Shown piece by piece: positions 34,198 to 42,571 of a stretch of DNA of 64,000 nucleotides. The stretch spans positions 1 through 64,000 of the forward strand of contig NZ_JAFFSU010000009.1 in NCBI RefSeq assembly GCF_017948455.1, in the 5' to 3' direction. The DNA comes from Streptomyces sp. GESEQ-4. GTDB lineage: Bacteria > Actinomycetota > Actinomycetes > Streptomycetales > Streptomycetaceae. The position numbers and the translations under genes are program-made. The notes beneath the pieces are model-generated. The model ran no database searches. It saw only the letters and a list, made by a program, of their open reading frames with translations, and was not told where the DNA came from. Each line of letters opens with the position of its first letter. Position 1 is the stretch's first letter.

Positions 34198-35715
34198 ATG
34201 ACAGCGCCTCACTCGCGCTACCGCAGAGCGATGGCGATCCCGGTCGGGATGGCCATGGCGACGGCACTCGCCTTTCTGCCGAACGTCACCGCGTCCGCTG
34301 CCGACGCGCCCGTCACGGCCGAGGCCGACGCCACCTCGCTCAGCTATGTCGTCAACGTCCGCCCCGGGCACGGGGTTCCCGGACAGGTGAAGAAGGCGAT
34401 AGCCGAGGCCGGCGGCACGATCGTGACGTCGTACGACAAGATTGGGGTGATCGTCGTCCACTCGGCGAACCCCGACTTCGCCAAGATTCTGCGCACGGTG
34501 CGCGGGGTGGACTCGGCCGGCAACACCCGTAACGCGCCGCTGCCCGCGCAGTCGACGAACGACGTCGGCACGCCGAAGGTGCTGAGCGCGGCGGAGGCCG
34601 GCGCCGCCGAGGCCGCGGACGGGCAGGATCCGCTCGAGCCGCTGCAGTGGGACCTGCCCGCCATCAAGGCGGACAAGGCGCACGAGAAGACGCTGGGCAG
34701 CTCCAAGGTGACCGTCGCCGTCATCGACACCGGCGTCGACGACACGCACCCCGACATCGCGCCGAACTTCGACCGCGAGGCGTCCGTCAACTGCGTGACG
34801 GGCAAGCCCGACACGACCGACGGGGCGTGGCGGCCGGGCGCGACGGAGAGCCCGCACGGCACGCATGTCGCCGGTGAGATCGCGGCCGCCAAGAACGGCG
34901 TCGGCATGACGGGCGTGGCGCCCGGCGTGAAGGTGTCCGGCATCAAGGTGTCCACCACCGCCGGCTACTTCTACACGGAGGCCGTGGTCTGCGGCTTCAT
35001 GTGGGCGGCCACACACGGCGTCGACGTGACCAACAACAGCTATTACACCGACCCCTGGTACTTCAACTGCAAGGACGACCCGGACCAGAAGGCGCTCGTG
35101 GACGCCGTCTCCCGGGCCTCGCGGTACGCGGAGCGCAAGGGCGCGGTCAACGTCGCGGCGGCCGGCAACGAGAACTACGACCTCGCGGCCGACGAGATCA
35201 CCGACCCGGTCTCCCCGAACGACGCCACGCCCACCGAGCGGGTCGTCGACCCGTCCGAGTGCCTCGACATCCCGACCCAGCTCCCGGGTGTCGTGACGGT
35301 CGCGTCGACCGGCGCGAAGGGCATCAAGTCGTCCTTCTCCAACCACGGTCTGGGCGTCATCGACATCGCCGCCCCCGGTGGCGACTCGACCCGCTTCCAG
35401 ACGCCGGCCCCGCCCGCCACCAGCGGCCTGATCCTGGGCACGCTGCCCGGCGGCAAGTGGGGCTACATGGCCGGTACGTCGATGGCGTCGCCGCATGTCG
35501 CGGGCGTCGCCGCCCTCATCAAGTCGACGTATCCCTACGCTCCTCCGGCCCTGGTGAAGGCCCTCCTGTACGCCGAGGCCGACGCCACGCCGTGCACGGA
35601 TCCGTACGACATCGACGGTGACGGCAAGGTCGACGCGGTGTGCGAGGGCACGAAGAACCGCAACGGCTTCTACGGCTGGGGCACCGCGGACGCGCTGGAC
35701 GCGGTGACGAAGTAG
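34198..35715 (+). CDS. Secreted S8 subtilisin-like serine protease (tandem paralogue)
   Basis: Paralogue of the preceding gene, 505 residues: signal peptide (RYRRAMAIPVGMAMATALAF to about ASA), propeptide, and S8 domain with Asp177, His220 and Ser428 in the same motifs (AVIDTGVDDTHPD, PHGTHVAGEIAA, GTSMASPHVAG). The C-terminal DIDGDGKVD is an even better calcium-loop match than in the first copy. ATG at 34198 follows GGAGAGACC. Divergence is greatest in the propeptide and in loops near the active site, suggesting different specificity. Ended by a terminator at 35736. Confidence 0.94.
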   Translation: MTAPHSRYRRAMAIPVGMAMATALAFLPNVTASAADAPVTAEADATSLSYVVNVRPGHGVPGQVKKAIAEAGGTIVTSYDKIGVIVVHSANPDFAKILRTVRGVDSAGNTRNAPLPAQSTNDVGTPKVLSAAEAGAAEAADGQDPLEPLQWDLPAIKADKAHEKTLGSSKVTVAVIDTGVDDTHPDIAPNFDREASVNCVTGKPDTTDGAWRPGATESPHGTHVAGEIAAAKNGVGMTGVAPGVKVSGIKVSTTAGYFYTEAVVCGFMWAATHGVDVTNNSYYTDPWYFNCKDDPDQKALVDAVSRASRYAERKGAVNVAAAGNENYDLAADEITDPVSPNDATPTERVVDPSECLDIPTQLPGVVTVASTGAKGIKSSFSNHGLGVIDIAAPGGDSTRFQTPAPPATSGLILGTLPGGKWGYMAGTSMASPHVAGVAALIKSTYPYAPPALVKALLYAEADATPCTDPYDIDGDGKVDAVCEGTKNRNGFYGWGTADALDAVTK

Positions 35716-35735
35716 TACGGGTAGTACGGCCTGTG

Positions 35736-35765
35736 GGGGCCGGGCGGGTTCTTCCGTCCGGCCCC
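35736..35765 (+). terminator. Terminator after the second subtilase
   Basis: GGGGCCGG (35736-35743) pairs with CCGGCCCC (35758-35765), with partial GCGG/CCGT pairing inside. Confidence 0.7.
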
Positions 35766-35806
35766 TGCTGTCGTGTTGATCGGGTCAACGCCGCATAGTG
35801 CTGCGC

Positions 35807-37264
35807 ATGACCGACAACGAGGACATCGAGGATATTGGGTACGTCTGGTCCGCGCTGGGCGGCGACCCCGTCCTGGTCCCGCGGATCTCGGTGACCGCCC
35901 GCAAGGGGGCGCTCGAAGCACGGCTTCCGGTACGGGAGTTGGCGCGGGCGTGCGTGGGCGCGTGTGCGCTGGCCGCCGCCGAGCTGGGGGCGCGGCGGGG
36001 CGGGCTGCGCGAGGTGCCCGGGGTGCGGGTGGACGACGGCGCCGTGGCGACGGCGTTCGTCAGTGAGCGCCATCTGCTCATCTCCGGGCGGGCGCCGGTC
36101 ACCTTCGCTCCGTTGTCGCGGTTCTGGCGTTCGGCGGACGGGTGGGTGCGGACGCATGCGAACTATCCGCATCACCGGGCGCGGTTGCTCGCCGCGCTGG
36201 GGCTGTCCAACGACCGCGTGTCCGTCGTCGAGTCGGTGCTCGCCGAGCGCTCCGCCCTGGAGGTCGAGGAGGCGGTGTACGCCGCCGGCGGCCTGGCGGT
36301 AGCGCTGCGCACGCCAAAGGAGTGGGCCGGACATCCGCAGGGCGTCGCGGTCGCCGCACGTCCGCTGGTCGAGCGCGGGCGGCTGGACGCCACGCACGCG
36401 CGTGTGCTCACGCCGGTCGACGGCGGTCCCCTGCTGCCCGCCGCCGGGCTGCGGGTGCTGGACCTGACCCGGGTGATCGCCGGGCCCGTCGCCACCCGCA
36501 CCCTCGCCCTGCTGGGCGCCGACGTGCTGCGCGTGGACGCGCCCCAGCTGCCCGAACTGCCCGACCAGCACGCCGACACGGGCTTCGGGAAACGGTCGAC
36601 GCGGCTGGACCTGAGAGCCGACCGACGCGCCTTCGAGGAGCTGCTCGCGACGGCGGACGTGGTCGTCACGGGGTACCGGCCGGGCGCCCTGGACCGGTTC
36701 GGACTGTCGCCGGAGACACTGGCCGAGCGGCGGCCCGGGGTGGTCGTGGCGCAGCTTTCGGCGTGGGGTGCGTACGGGCCGTGGCGGGAGCAGCGTGGAT
36801 TCGACAGCCTGGTGCAGGTCGCGACCGGCATCGCCACCGCCGAGGGCTCGCCGGAACGTCCCGGCACACTGCCCGCGCAGGCGCTGGACCACGGCACGGG
36901 CTACCTGCTGGCAGCGGGGGTGCTGCGCGCCCTCACCGAGCAGTCGTACGAGGGCGGCAGCAGGTTCGTACGGCTGGCACTGGCGCGGACGGCGGCGTGG
37001 CTGATGAGCGGGGTCGGCGGGGCTGGCGCGGGGGGCGACGTGTACGAGGGGCGCGGCGCGGGCGCAGGGGACGACGCGTACGAGGGGCGCAGTGCAGACG
37101 CAGGGAACGACGCGTACGAGGGGCCGGAAGGGTGGCTGGCCGAGACCGACAGTGCGCTCGGACGGCTGCGGTACGCGCTGCCACCGGTGTCCTTCGCGGG
37201 CGGTCCGGTCGACTGGGGGCGGGCGCCGGGGGTCTGGGGGTCCGATGCGGCGCGGTGGGCTTGA
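35807..37264 (+). CDS. Family III CoA-transferase (CaiB/BaiF-like)
   Basis: A 485-residue protein of the CaiB/BaiF CoA-transferase family, which swaps CoA between carboxylic acids. The core begins near residue 215: LRVLDLTRVIAGPVATRTLA, LLGADVLRVD, TRLDLRADRRAFEELLATAD, DVVVTGYRPGALDRFGL, VVVAQLSAWGAYGPW, RGFDSLVQVATGIA. The N-terminal 200 residues look like a degenerate duplicate half. Residues 406-441 are three in-frame 12-residue repeats (AGAGDDAYEGRS type), an unusual insertion. The final codons and stop belong to a 28-bp minisatellite. ATG at 35807; a GTG at 35798 is possible. Substrate unknown. Confidence 0.87.
   Translation: MTDNEDIEDIGYVWSALGGDPVLVPRISVTARKGALEARLPVRELARACVGACALAAAELGARRGGLREVPGVRVDDGAVATAFVSERHLLISGRAPVTFAPLSRFWRSADGWVRTHANYPHHRARLLAALGLSNDRVSVVESVLAERSALEVEEAVYAAGGLAVALRTPKEWAGHPQGVAVAARPLVERGRLDATHARVLTPVDGGPLLPAAGLRVLDLTRVIAGPVATRTLALLGADVLRVDAPQLPELPDQHADTGFGKRSTRLDLRADRRAFEELLATADVVVTGYRPGALDRFGLSPETLAERRPGVVVAQLSAWGAYGPWREQRGFDSLVQVATGIATAEGSPERPGTLPAQALDHGTGYLLAAGVLRALTEQSYEGGSRFVRLALARTAAWLMSGVGGAGAGGDVYEGRGAGAGDDAYEGRSADAGNDAYEGPEGWLAETDSALGRLRYALPPVSFAGGPVDWGRAPGVWGSDAARWA
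37022..37129 (+). repeat. In-frame 36-bp tandem repeat, three units
   Basis: Units at 37022-37057, 37058-37093 and 37094-37129 encode AGAGGDVYEGRG, AGAGDDAYEGRS and ADAGNDAYEGPE inside the CoA-transferase. The DNA core GACGCGTACGAGGGGC is shared by units two and three. Confidence 0.9.
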
Positions 37265-37443
37265 GGGTCCGGTGCGGTGCGGTGGGCCTGAGCACCACAC
37301 CCCGGCGCGATAGGCCTGAGCGCCACGGCCCCGCGCGGTGAGCCTGAGGGGCGCCACCCGGCGCGATCGGTCTGGGGGCACATCCTGGCGCGATGGATCT
37401 CAAGGACACGACCCTGCGCGATGGGCCCGAGGGACACGACCCG
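37250..37443. repeat. Minisatellite: seven units of 27-28 bp
   Basis: Imperfect units beginning GCGCGATGGGCCTGAG lie at 37250, 37277, 37305, 37333, 37361, 37388 and 37416 (lengths 27, 28, 28, 28, 27, 28, 28). The first unit contains the last codons and TGA of the CoA-transferase. The rest fills most of the gap to the CopD-type gene. Confidence 0.9.
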
Positions 37444-37544
37444 CCTGAGCGCCGGTGTGCCTGAAAACGTGCCCATGGGTGGAATGTCGTATGGCCGGCT
37501 GCCCGGTGCTTGCCCGTTTTGCGGTGGTTGGTGACTATCTTGGG

Positions 37545-38543
37545 GTGACCTTGACAAGACCCACCTCCGGGGTGGCCGATAAGGGGGCCGTACGGCGCCC
37601 CGGTGCCGGCCGGGCCGTCGTCGTTCTGGTTCTCGGGGCGCTGGCGGCACTGATCCCGCTGCTCGGTCCGTCCGCCGCGCTGCACGAGACCGGGGAGGCA
37701 GCCGCACCCGGCACGGGTGGCATCGCCCTGCTGCGGGCGGTCCTGTTCGCAGCGCTGTGCGTCCCGGTGGGCGAGCTGTTCGTGAACCGGCTGGCCCGGG
37801 CCGTGCCCGGCGATCCCGCGCAGGCGCCGCGCAGTTGGGCGCCCCACGCGGCCGGCGTGGGTTTCGTCGCCGCGCTGGGGCTCGCCTCGGTCGTGGCCAC
37901 CGGCAACCTGGTGCCGAGCAGCCCCGCCGAGATCGACGTCGGCGGCCTCTACGCCTCGCGAGACGGCAAGCTGGCGCTGGTGGAGGTCAACGCGTTCCTC
38001 GCGGCGGGCCTCTGCCCGCTCTCACGGCGACCGGCGACCGTCGTCTGGCCGTTGGCCGCGGTGGTCGTGGCGGAGGCGCTGCGCGCGCATCCCACGACCG
38101 AGCACGACCCGCTGATCGGCTCCGGGCTGACGCTCGTTCATCTGGCCTGCGCGGCACTGTGGGCGGGCGGACTGCTGCACGTGCTGCGCAGGCTGCGGAG
38201 CGACACGCCGACGGGAGCGGCGTTGCTGGGGCTCTACGCGCGCGTGGCCGCCGTTCTGCTCGCCGCCATCACCGCGACCGGGGTGTGGAGTTCGCTGCGC
38301 CGTATGCCTCCGGGCACCGTCCTTGAGCAGTTGACGACGACCGCGTACGGACGCGTCCTGCTCGCCAAGGCGCTCCTCGTGGCCGCGGTCGCCGTGCTCG
38401 CCCTGTGGGCCCGTATCCGGCTGCGCCGCGCGGCGGATCCGCTGACCGCCTGCTCCCCCGCGCGGGCGGAGGTCGTGGTGCTGGGGCTGGTGGTCGCGGT
38501 GTCCGGGCTGCTGACGGCGTTGCCGGTGCCGATCAGATGGTGA
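37545..38543 (+). CDS. CopD-domain integral membrane protein
   Basis: About 332 residues with eight or nine hydrophobic helices. The C-terminal half fits the CopD family: STLTLVHLACAALWAGGLLHVL-like helix (LVHLACAALWAGGLLH), YARVAAVLLAAITATGVWSS, YGRVLLAKALLVAAVAVLALW. CopD proteins are linked to copper uptake or resistance, but no CopC or YcnI partner is beside it, so substrate is uncertain. The start is unclear; GTG at 37545 is the best placed, though it lacks a strong ribosome site. Convergent with the lysoplasmalogenase-like gene. Confidence 0.78.
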   Translation: MTLTRPTSGVADKGAVRRPGAGRAVVVLVLGALAALIPLLGPSAALHETGEAAAPGTGGIALLRAVLFAALCVPVGELFVNRLARAVPGDPAQAPRSWAPHAAGVGFVAALGLASVVATGNLVPSSPAEIDVGGLYASRDGKLALVEVNAFLAAGLCPLSRRPATVVWPLAAVVVAEALRAHPTTEHDPLIGSGLTLVHLACAALWAGGLLHVLRRLRSDTPTGAALLGLYARVAAVLLAAITATGVWSSLRRMPPGTVLEQLTTTAYGRVLLAKALLVAAVAVLALWARIRLRRAADPLTACSPARAEVVVLGLVVAVSGLLTALPVPIRW

Positions 38544-38582
38544 GCCCGAGTTGGTGCCTGAGCTGGTGCCTCGGTCGGCGCT

Positions 38583-39247
38583 TCAGTTGGCGAGCAGCGC
38601 CTTCGGCACCGTTGGCGATTGGACAGCCACCGGTGTTCCCCTGACCAGCAGGAGTTGGGCAGCCGCATAGGTCAGCATGATCCAGAAGTCGGGTCGTGGC
38701 AGCTGCGGCCACTCCGCGACGCCGGTCGCGATGAGGGTGTCGGAGAGCATGAAGAGGGCACCGCCGAGCCCGGCGAGGAGTCCGAACCGGGTGACGGCTC
38801 CGTATGCCATGGCCGTGAGCAGGGCGCTGTAGCCGGCGACGGGGACGCGGAGGTCGGTGGGGAGGTCGGGCCACAGGAGGGCGACGGTGGTGATGAGGGC
38901 GGTGACGTAGGCGAGCGCCAGAAGTGCGGCACGCGCGCGTGGGGCCGCGTTTCCGGTGCCGTACCTCTTGAAGAGCATGAGGTAGCAGACATGCCCGGCC
39001 GCGAAGGAGGCCATCCCGGCGAGGAAGGCGGGCTCGGCGTCGGACAGCAGCAGGACATCGCCGCCCCAGCCGAAGAGGAGCGCGGCGAGGAGGAGTCGGG
39101 GGGCGCCGCGGACGTACGCGTAACCGGCGAGGAGAGGCATCAGGAGGGGCTTGGTGACGGCGTGCCCGGCGTCGGAGCCGACGGCGAGGCAGGCCAGGTC
39201 GGCGACGGCGGCCAGGGCGAAGGCGCCGAGCAGAACGCGGGACGGTC

Positions 39248-39251
<4 letters not shown>
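38583..39251 (-). CDS. YhhN/TMEM86-family lysoplasmalogenase-like protein
   Basis: A 222-residue protein with about eight helices. YhhN/TMEM86 features: KPLLMPLLAGYAY, LFGWGGDVLLL, FLAGMASFAAGHVCYLMLF, and GALFMLSDTLIA. The acidic residues in GGDVLL and LSD are the conserved polar sites. TMEM86B hydrolyses the vinyl-ether bond of lysoplasmalogens. The GTG start at 39251 overlaps the stop of the upstream monooxygenase-like gene by 4 bases, so they are coupled. Bacterial activity is inferred from the family. Confidence 0.87.
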
Positions 39252-40117
<866 letters not shown>

Positions 40118-40305
40118 GAGGGCACGGTAGAACCGCTGGTCGTCCGCGGCTAGACGTTGTTACCCACAAGTATTACCTGGGGTACGCGCTTGCTTCTTGG
40201 CGATCTCCGCCAAGTCGGACGGACATTCGCCCCGCTCGAACACCCGGCCGTGAGACGGCACCTGACGGACCGGACTGTCGGACCCGGCCCGTATCCTCGG
40301 TGACC

Positions 40306-41289
40306 ATGCTCGAAGACCTGACGACCGCAGTGTCCTCCCCCACGGTGTGGCCGGCCGCGTATCCCCAGGGATACGCGGTCGTTGACGTGGAGACCACGGG
40401 CCTGGCCCGGGACGACCGGATCATCTCCGCGGCCGTGTACCGGCTGGACGCGCGCGGTGAGGTCGAGGACCACTGGTACACGCTGGTCAACCCGGAGCGG
40501 GACCCGGGCCCGGTGTGGATCCACGGTCTGACGAGCGACGTGCTCGAGGGTGCGCCCCTCTTCGAGGACATCGCCGAGGAGTTCGCGACCCGGCTGGAGG
40601 GCCGGGTGCTCGTCGCGCACAACGCCGTCTTCGACTGGCAGATGATCGCCCGGGAGTATGCACGCGCGCGGAGCGAGCCGCCGGTGCGGCAGCGGCTGTG
40701 CACCATCGCCCTGTCGAAGGAGCTGGAGCTGCCGCTGCCCAACCACAAGCTGGAGTCGCTCGCCGCGCATTTCGGCGTCGTACAGCAGCGGGCACACCAC
40801 GCGCTGGACGACGCGCGCGTGCTGGCGGAGGCGTTCCGGCCGAGCCTGCACGCCGCAGCACAGGGCGGCGTACGGCTGCCGCTGCACGAGTGCCGGCCGC
40901 TGACCGAGTGGACGGACCGAGCCGTGCCCCGGCAGCAGTCGAGCTACGGCGCGTACCAGCCCAGCAGTTGGCGCCCGGCGCGCAGAAGGCCCGCCTGCCC
41001 CTATCCCAACCCGGGCCGTTACGAAGACGGCAAACCGCTCAAGCAGGGCATGCGGGTCGCGTTCTCCGGAGACACCTCCATCGAGCGCGACCTCCTGGAG
41101 GACCGGGCGATCGAGGCCGGGCTGCATGTCGCCACCAGCATCTCCCGGCTGACCAGCCTGCTCGTCACGAACGACCCGGACTCGGGCACGTCCAAGGTGG
41201 TCAGGGCCCGGCAGTACGGCACGCCGGTGGTCGACGAGGCGGCGTTCGGGCAGCTCCTCGGGGATGTGGAAGCGGCGTCGCAGGGATGA
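40306..41289 (+). CDS. DEDDh 3'-5' exonuclease with BRCT domain
   Basis: DnaQ-like protein of 327 residues. The exonuclease domain (about 20-185) has VVDVETTGL (Exo I), LVAHNAVFDWQM (Exo II) and HHALDDARVLAEA (Exo III with His), so the DEDDh set is complete. A C-terminal BRCT domain (about 240-320; LKQGMRVAFSGDTSIERDLL, GLHVATSISRLTSLLVTND) suggests use in DNA damage response rather than in the replicative polymerase. ATG at 40306 (GTG six bases earlier also possible). Similar proteins are widespread in Streptomyces. Confidence 0.9.
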   Translation: MLEDLTTAVSSPTVWPAAYPQGYAVVDVETTGLARDDRIISAAVYRLDARGEVEDHWYTLVNPERDPGPVWIHGLTSDVLEGAPLFEDIAEEFATRLEGRVLVAHNAVFDWQMIAREYARARSEPPVRQRLCTIALSKELELPLPNHKLESLAAHFGVVQQRAHHALDDARVLAEAFRPSLHAAAQGGVRLPLHECRPLTEWTDRAVPRQQSSYGAYQPSSWRPARRRPACPYPNPGRYEDGKPLKQGMRVAFSGDTSIERDLLEDRAIEAGLHVATSISRLTSLLVTNDPDSGTSKVVRARQYGTPVVDEAAFGQLLGDVEAASQG

Positions 41290-41368
41290 CCGTACGGACG
41301 GGTGATTGCCGTACGACTCGCCCGGCGCCGTCTCGCCCCGGCCACGGCGACGGCCCACCCTGTGGCGC

Positions 41369-41602
41369 ATGGCAACATGTGAAGTTTGCGGCAATCACTA
41401 CGGAATGACCTTCGAGATCCACGCACAGGGCGCTGTGCACGTCTTCGACTGCTTCTCCTGTGCGATCCACCGCATGGCACCCATCTGCGAGCACTGCCGC
41501 GTCCAGATCATCGGGCAGGGCGTCGAGGTCGAGGGCCACTGGTTCTGCGGGGCCCACTGCGCCCGCGCGGAGGGGAAGGTGGGGATCGTCGACAAGGTGT
41601 GA
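41369..41602 (+). CDS. Small zinc-ribbon-like protein
   Basis: A 77-residue protein with four metal-binding pairs: CEVCGNHYG, FDCFSCAIH, ICEHCRVQ and WFCGAHC. The arrangement suggests two treble-clef or LIM-like zinc sites; databases often label it prokaryotic metallothionein. The start at 41369 gives the compact MATCEVCG beginning. It is 79 bases downstream of the exonuclease gene on the same strand. Function unknown. Confidence 0.82.
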   Translation: MATCEVCGNHYGMTFEIHAQGAVHVFDCFSCAIHRMAPICEHCRVQIIGQGVEVEGHWFCGAHCARAEGKVGIVDKV

Positions 41603-41651
41603 GCCCCCGGGCCCCGCGCCGGCCCCGCACCCGACCCATACCCGCCTGAAC

Positions 41652-41686
41652 ACACCCCACGACCGAGTTGTACGGTCGTGGGGTGT
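41652..41686 (+). promoter_or_regulatory. 14-bp perfect inverted repeat covering the SURF1 start codon
   Basis: ACACCCCACGACCG (41652-41665), loop AGTTGTA, then CGGTCGTGGGGTGT (41673-41686). The GTG start (41683-41685) and any ribosome site lie in the 3' arm. It could be an mRNA hairpin occluding initiation, a protein operator, or a terminator of the upstream gene. Confidence 0.8.
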
Positions 41687-42480
41687 ACCGCTTCCTGTTG
41701 TCCCGGCAGTGGGTGATCCTCACGCTGGTCGCTCTCCTCCTCATCCCCACGATGATCAGGCTGGGCATCTGGCAGATGGACCGCTACGAGACGCGCACCG
41801 CCCGGAACCAGCTCGTCGCCGACGCGCTGGCCGCGAAGCCGGTCCCCGTGGAGAAGCTGACCGCCCCCGGACACACCGTCACCGACGACGAGCGCTACCA
41901 CCGGGTGACCGCGAAGGGCCGCTTCGACACCGACGACGAGGTCGTCGTCCGCCGCCGCACCAACTCCGACGACGAGGTCGGCTACCACGTCCTGACCCCG
42001 TTCGTCCTCGACGACGGCAAGGTCCTGCTCGTCAACCGCGGCTGGATCCCCGCGGACAGCCCCAGCCAGACCACGTTCCCCAAGATCCCCGCACCGCCCC
42101 GCGGCGAGGTCACCGTCACCGGACGGCTGATGCCCGACGAGACGACCGAGGCGAGCGGCATCAAGAACCTCGAGGGCCTGCCGGACCGGCAGATCATGCT
42201 GATCAACAGCGAGCAGGAGGCGCGGCGCCTCGATGCCCAGGTGCTCGGCGGCTACATCGCCCAGACGGCACCCGAGCCGAAGGGCGACACCCCGGAGCTG
42301 CTCGGCAATCCCGGCAACGAGGACGCGGCGCTGAACTACGCGTACGCCATCCAGTGGTGGCTGTTCGCCGCGGCCGTCCCCGTCGGCTGGGTCATCCTGG
42401 TCCGCCGCGAGACGCGCGAGCGGACGAAGGAGCAGGACGCAGCGGACGACACCACGCCGGCCGAACCCGCGACGGTGTAG
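41683..42480 (+). CDS. SURF1-family protein
   Basis: Cytochrome c oxidase assembly-type membrane protein of 265 residues. N-terminal helix (QWVILTLVALLLIPTMIRLG) followed by the SURF1 motif GIWQMDRYETRTARN, extracytoplasmic beta domain (YHVLTPFVLDDGKVLLVNRGWIP, EVTVTGRL), and C-terminal helix (YAIQWWLFAAAVPVGWVILV). The GTG at 41683 begins VYRFLLSRQW, the conserved actinobacterial N-terminus. That start sits inside a 14-bp inverted repeat, implying leaderless or structure-controlled translation. Confidence 0.92.
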   Translation: MYRFLLSRQWVILTLVALLLIPTMIRLGIWQMDRYETRTARNQLVADALAAKPVPVEKLTAPGHTVTDDERYHRVTAKGRFDTDDEVVVRRRTNSDDEVGYHVLTPFVLDDGKVLLVNRGWIPADSPSQTTFPKIPAPPRGEVTVTGRLMPDETTEASGIKNLEGLPDRQIMLINSEQEARRLDAQVLGGYIAQTAPEPKGDTPELLGNPGNEDAALNYAYAIQWWLFAAAVPVGWVILVRRETRERTKEQDAADDTTPAEPATV

Positions 42481-42571
42481 ACCGGCCCCGCGGTCCGCCG
42501 CGCTCCCCGCCCGTCACTCTCCCGGCCCCGCACGGGATTGCCCCTCACCCCTGCCGGGAACCCGGAACCCC

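Noticed and set aside
32635..35496. A 953-codon minus-strand open frame across both subtilase genes
   Set aside because: It is the mirror of two clear S8 proteases; composition is Arg/Gly/Val-rich without domains, as expected for antisense frames in high-GC DNA.
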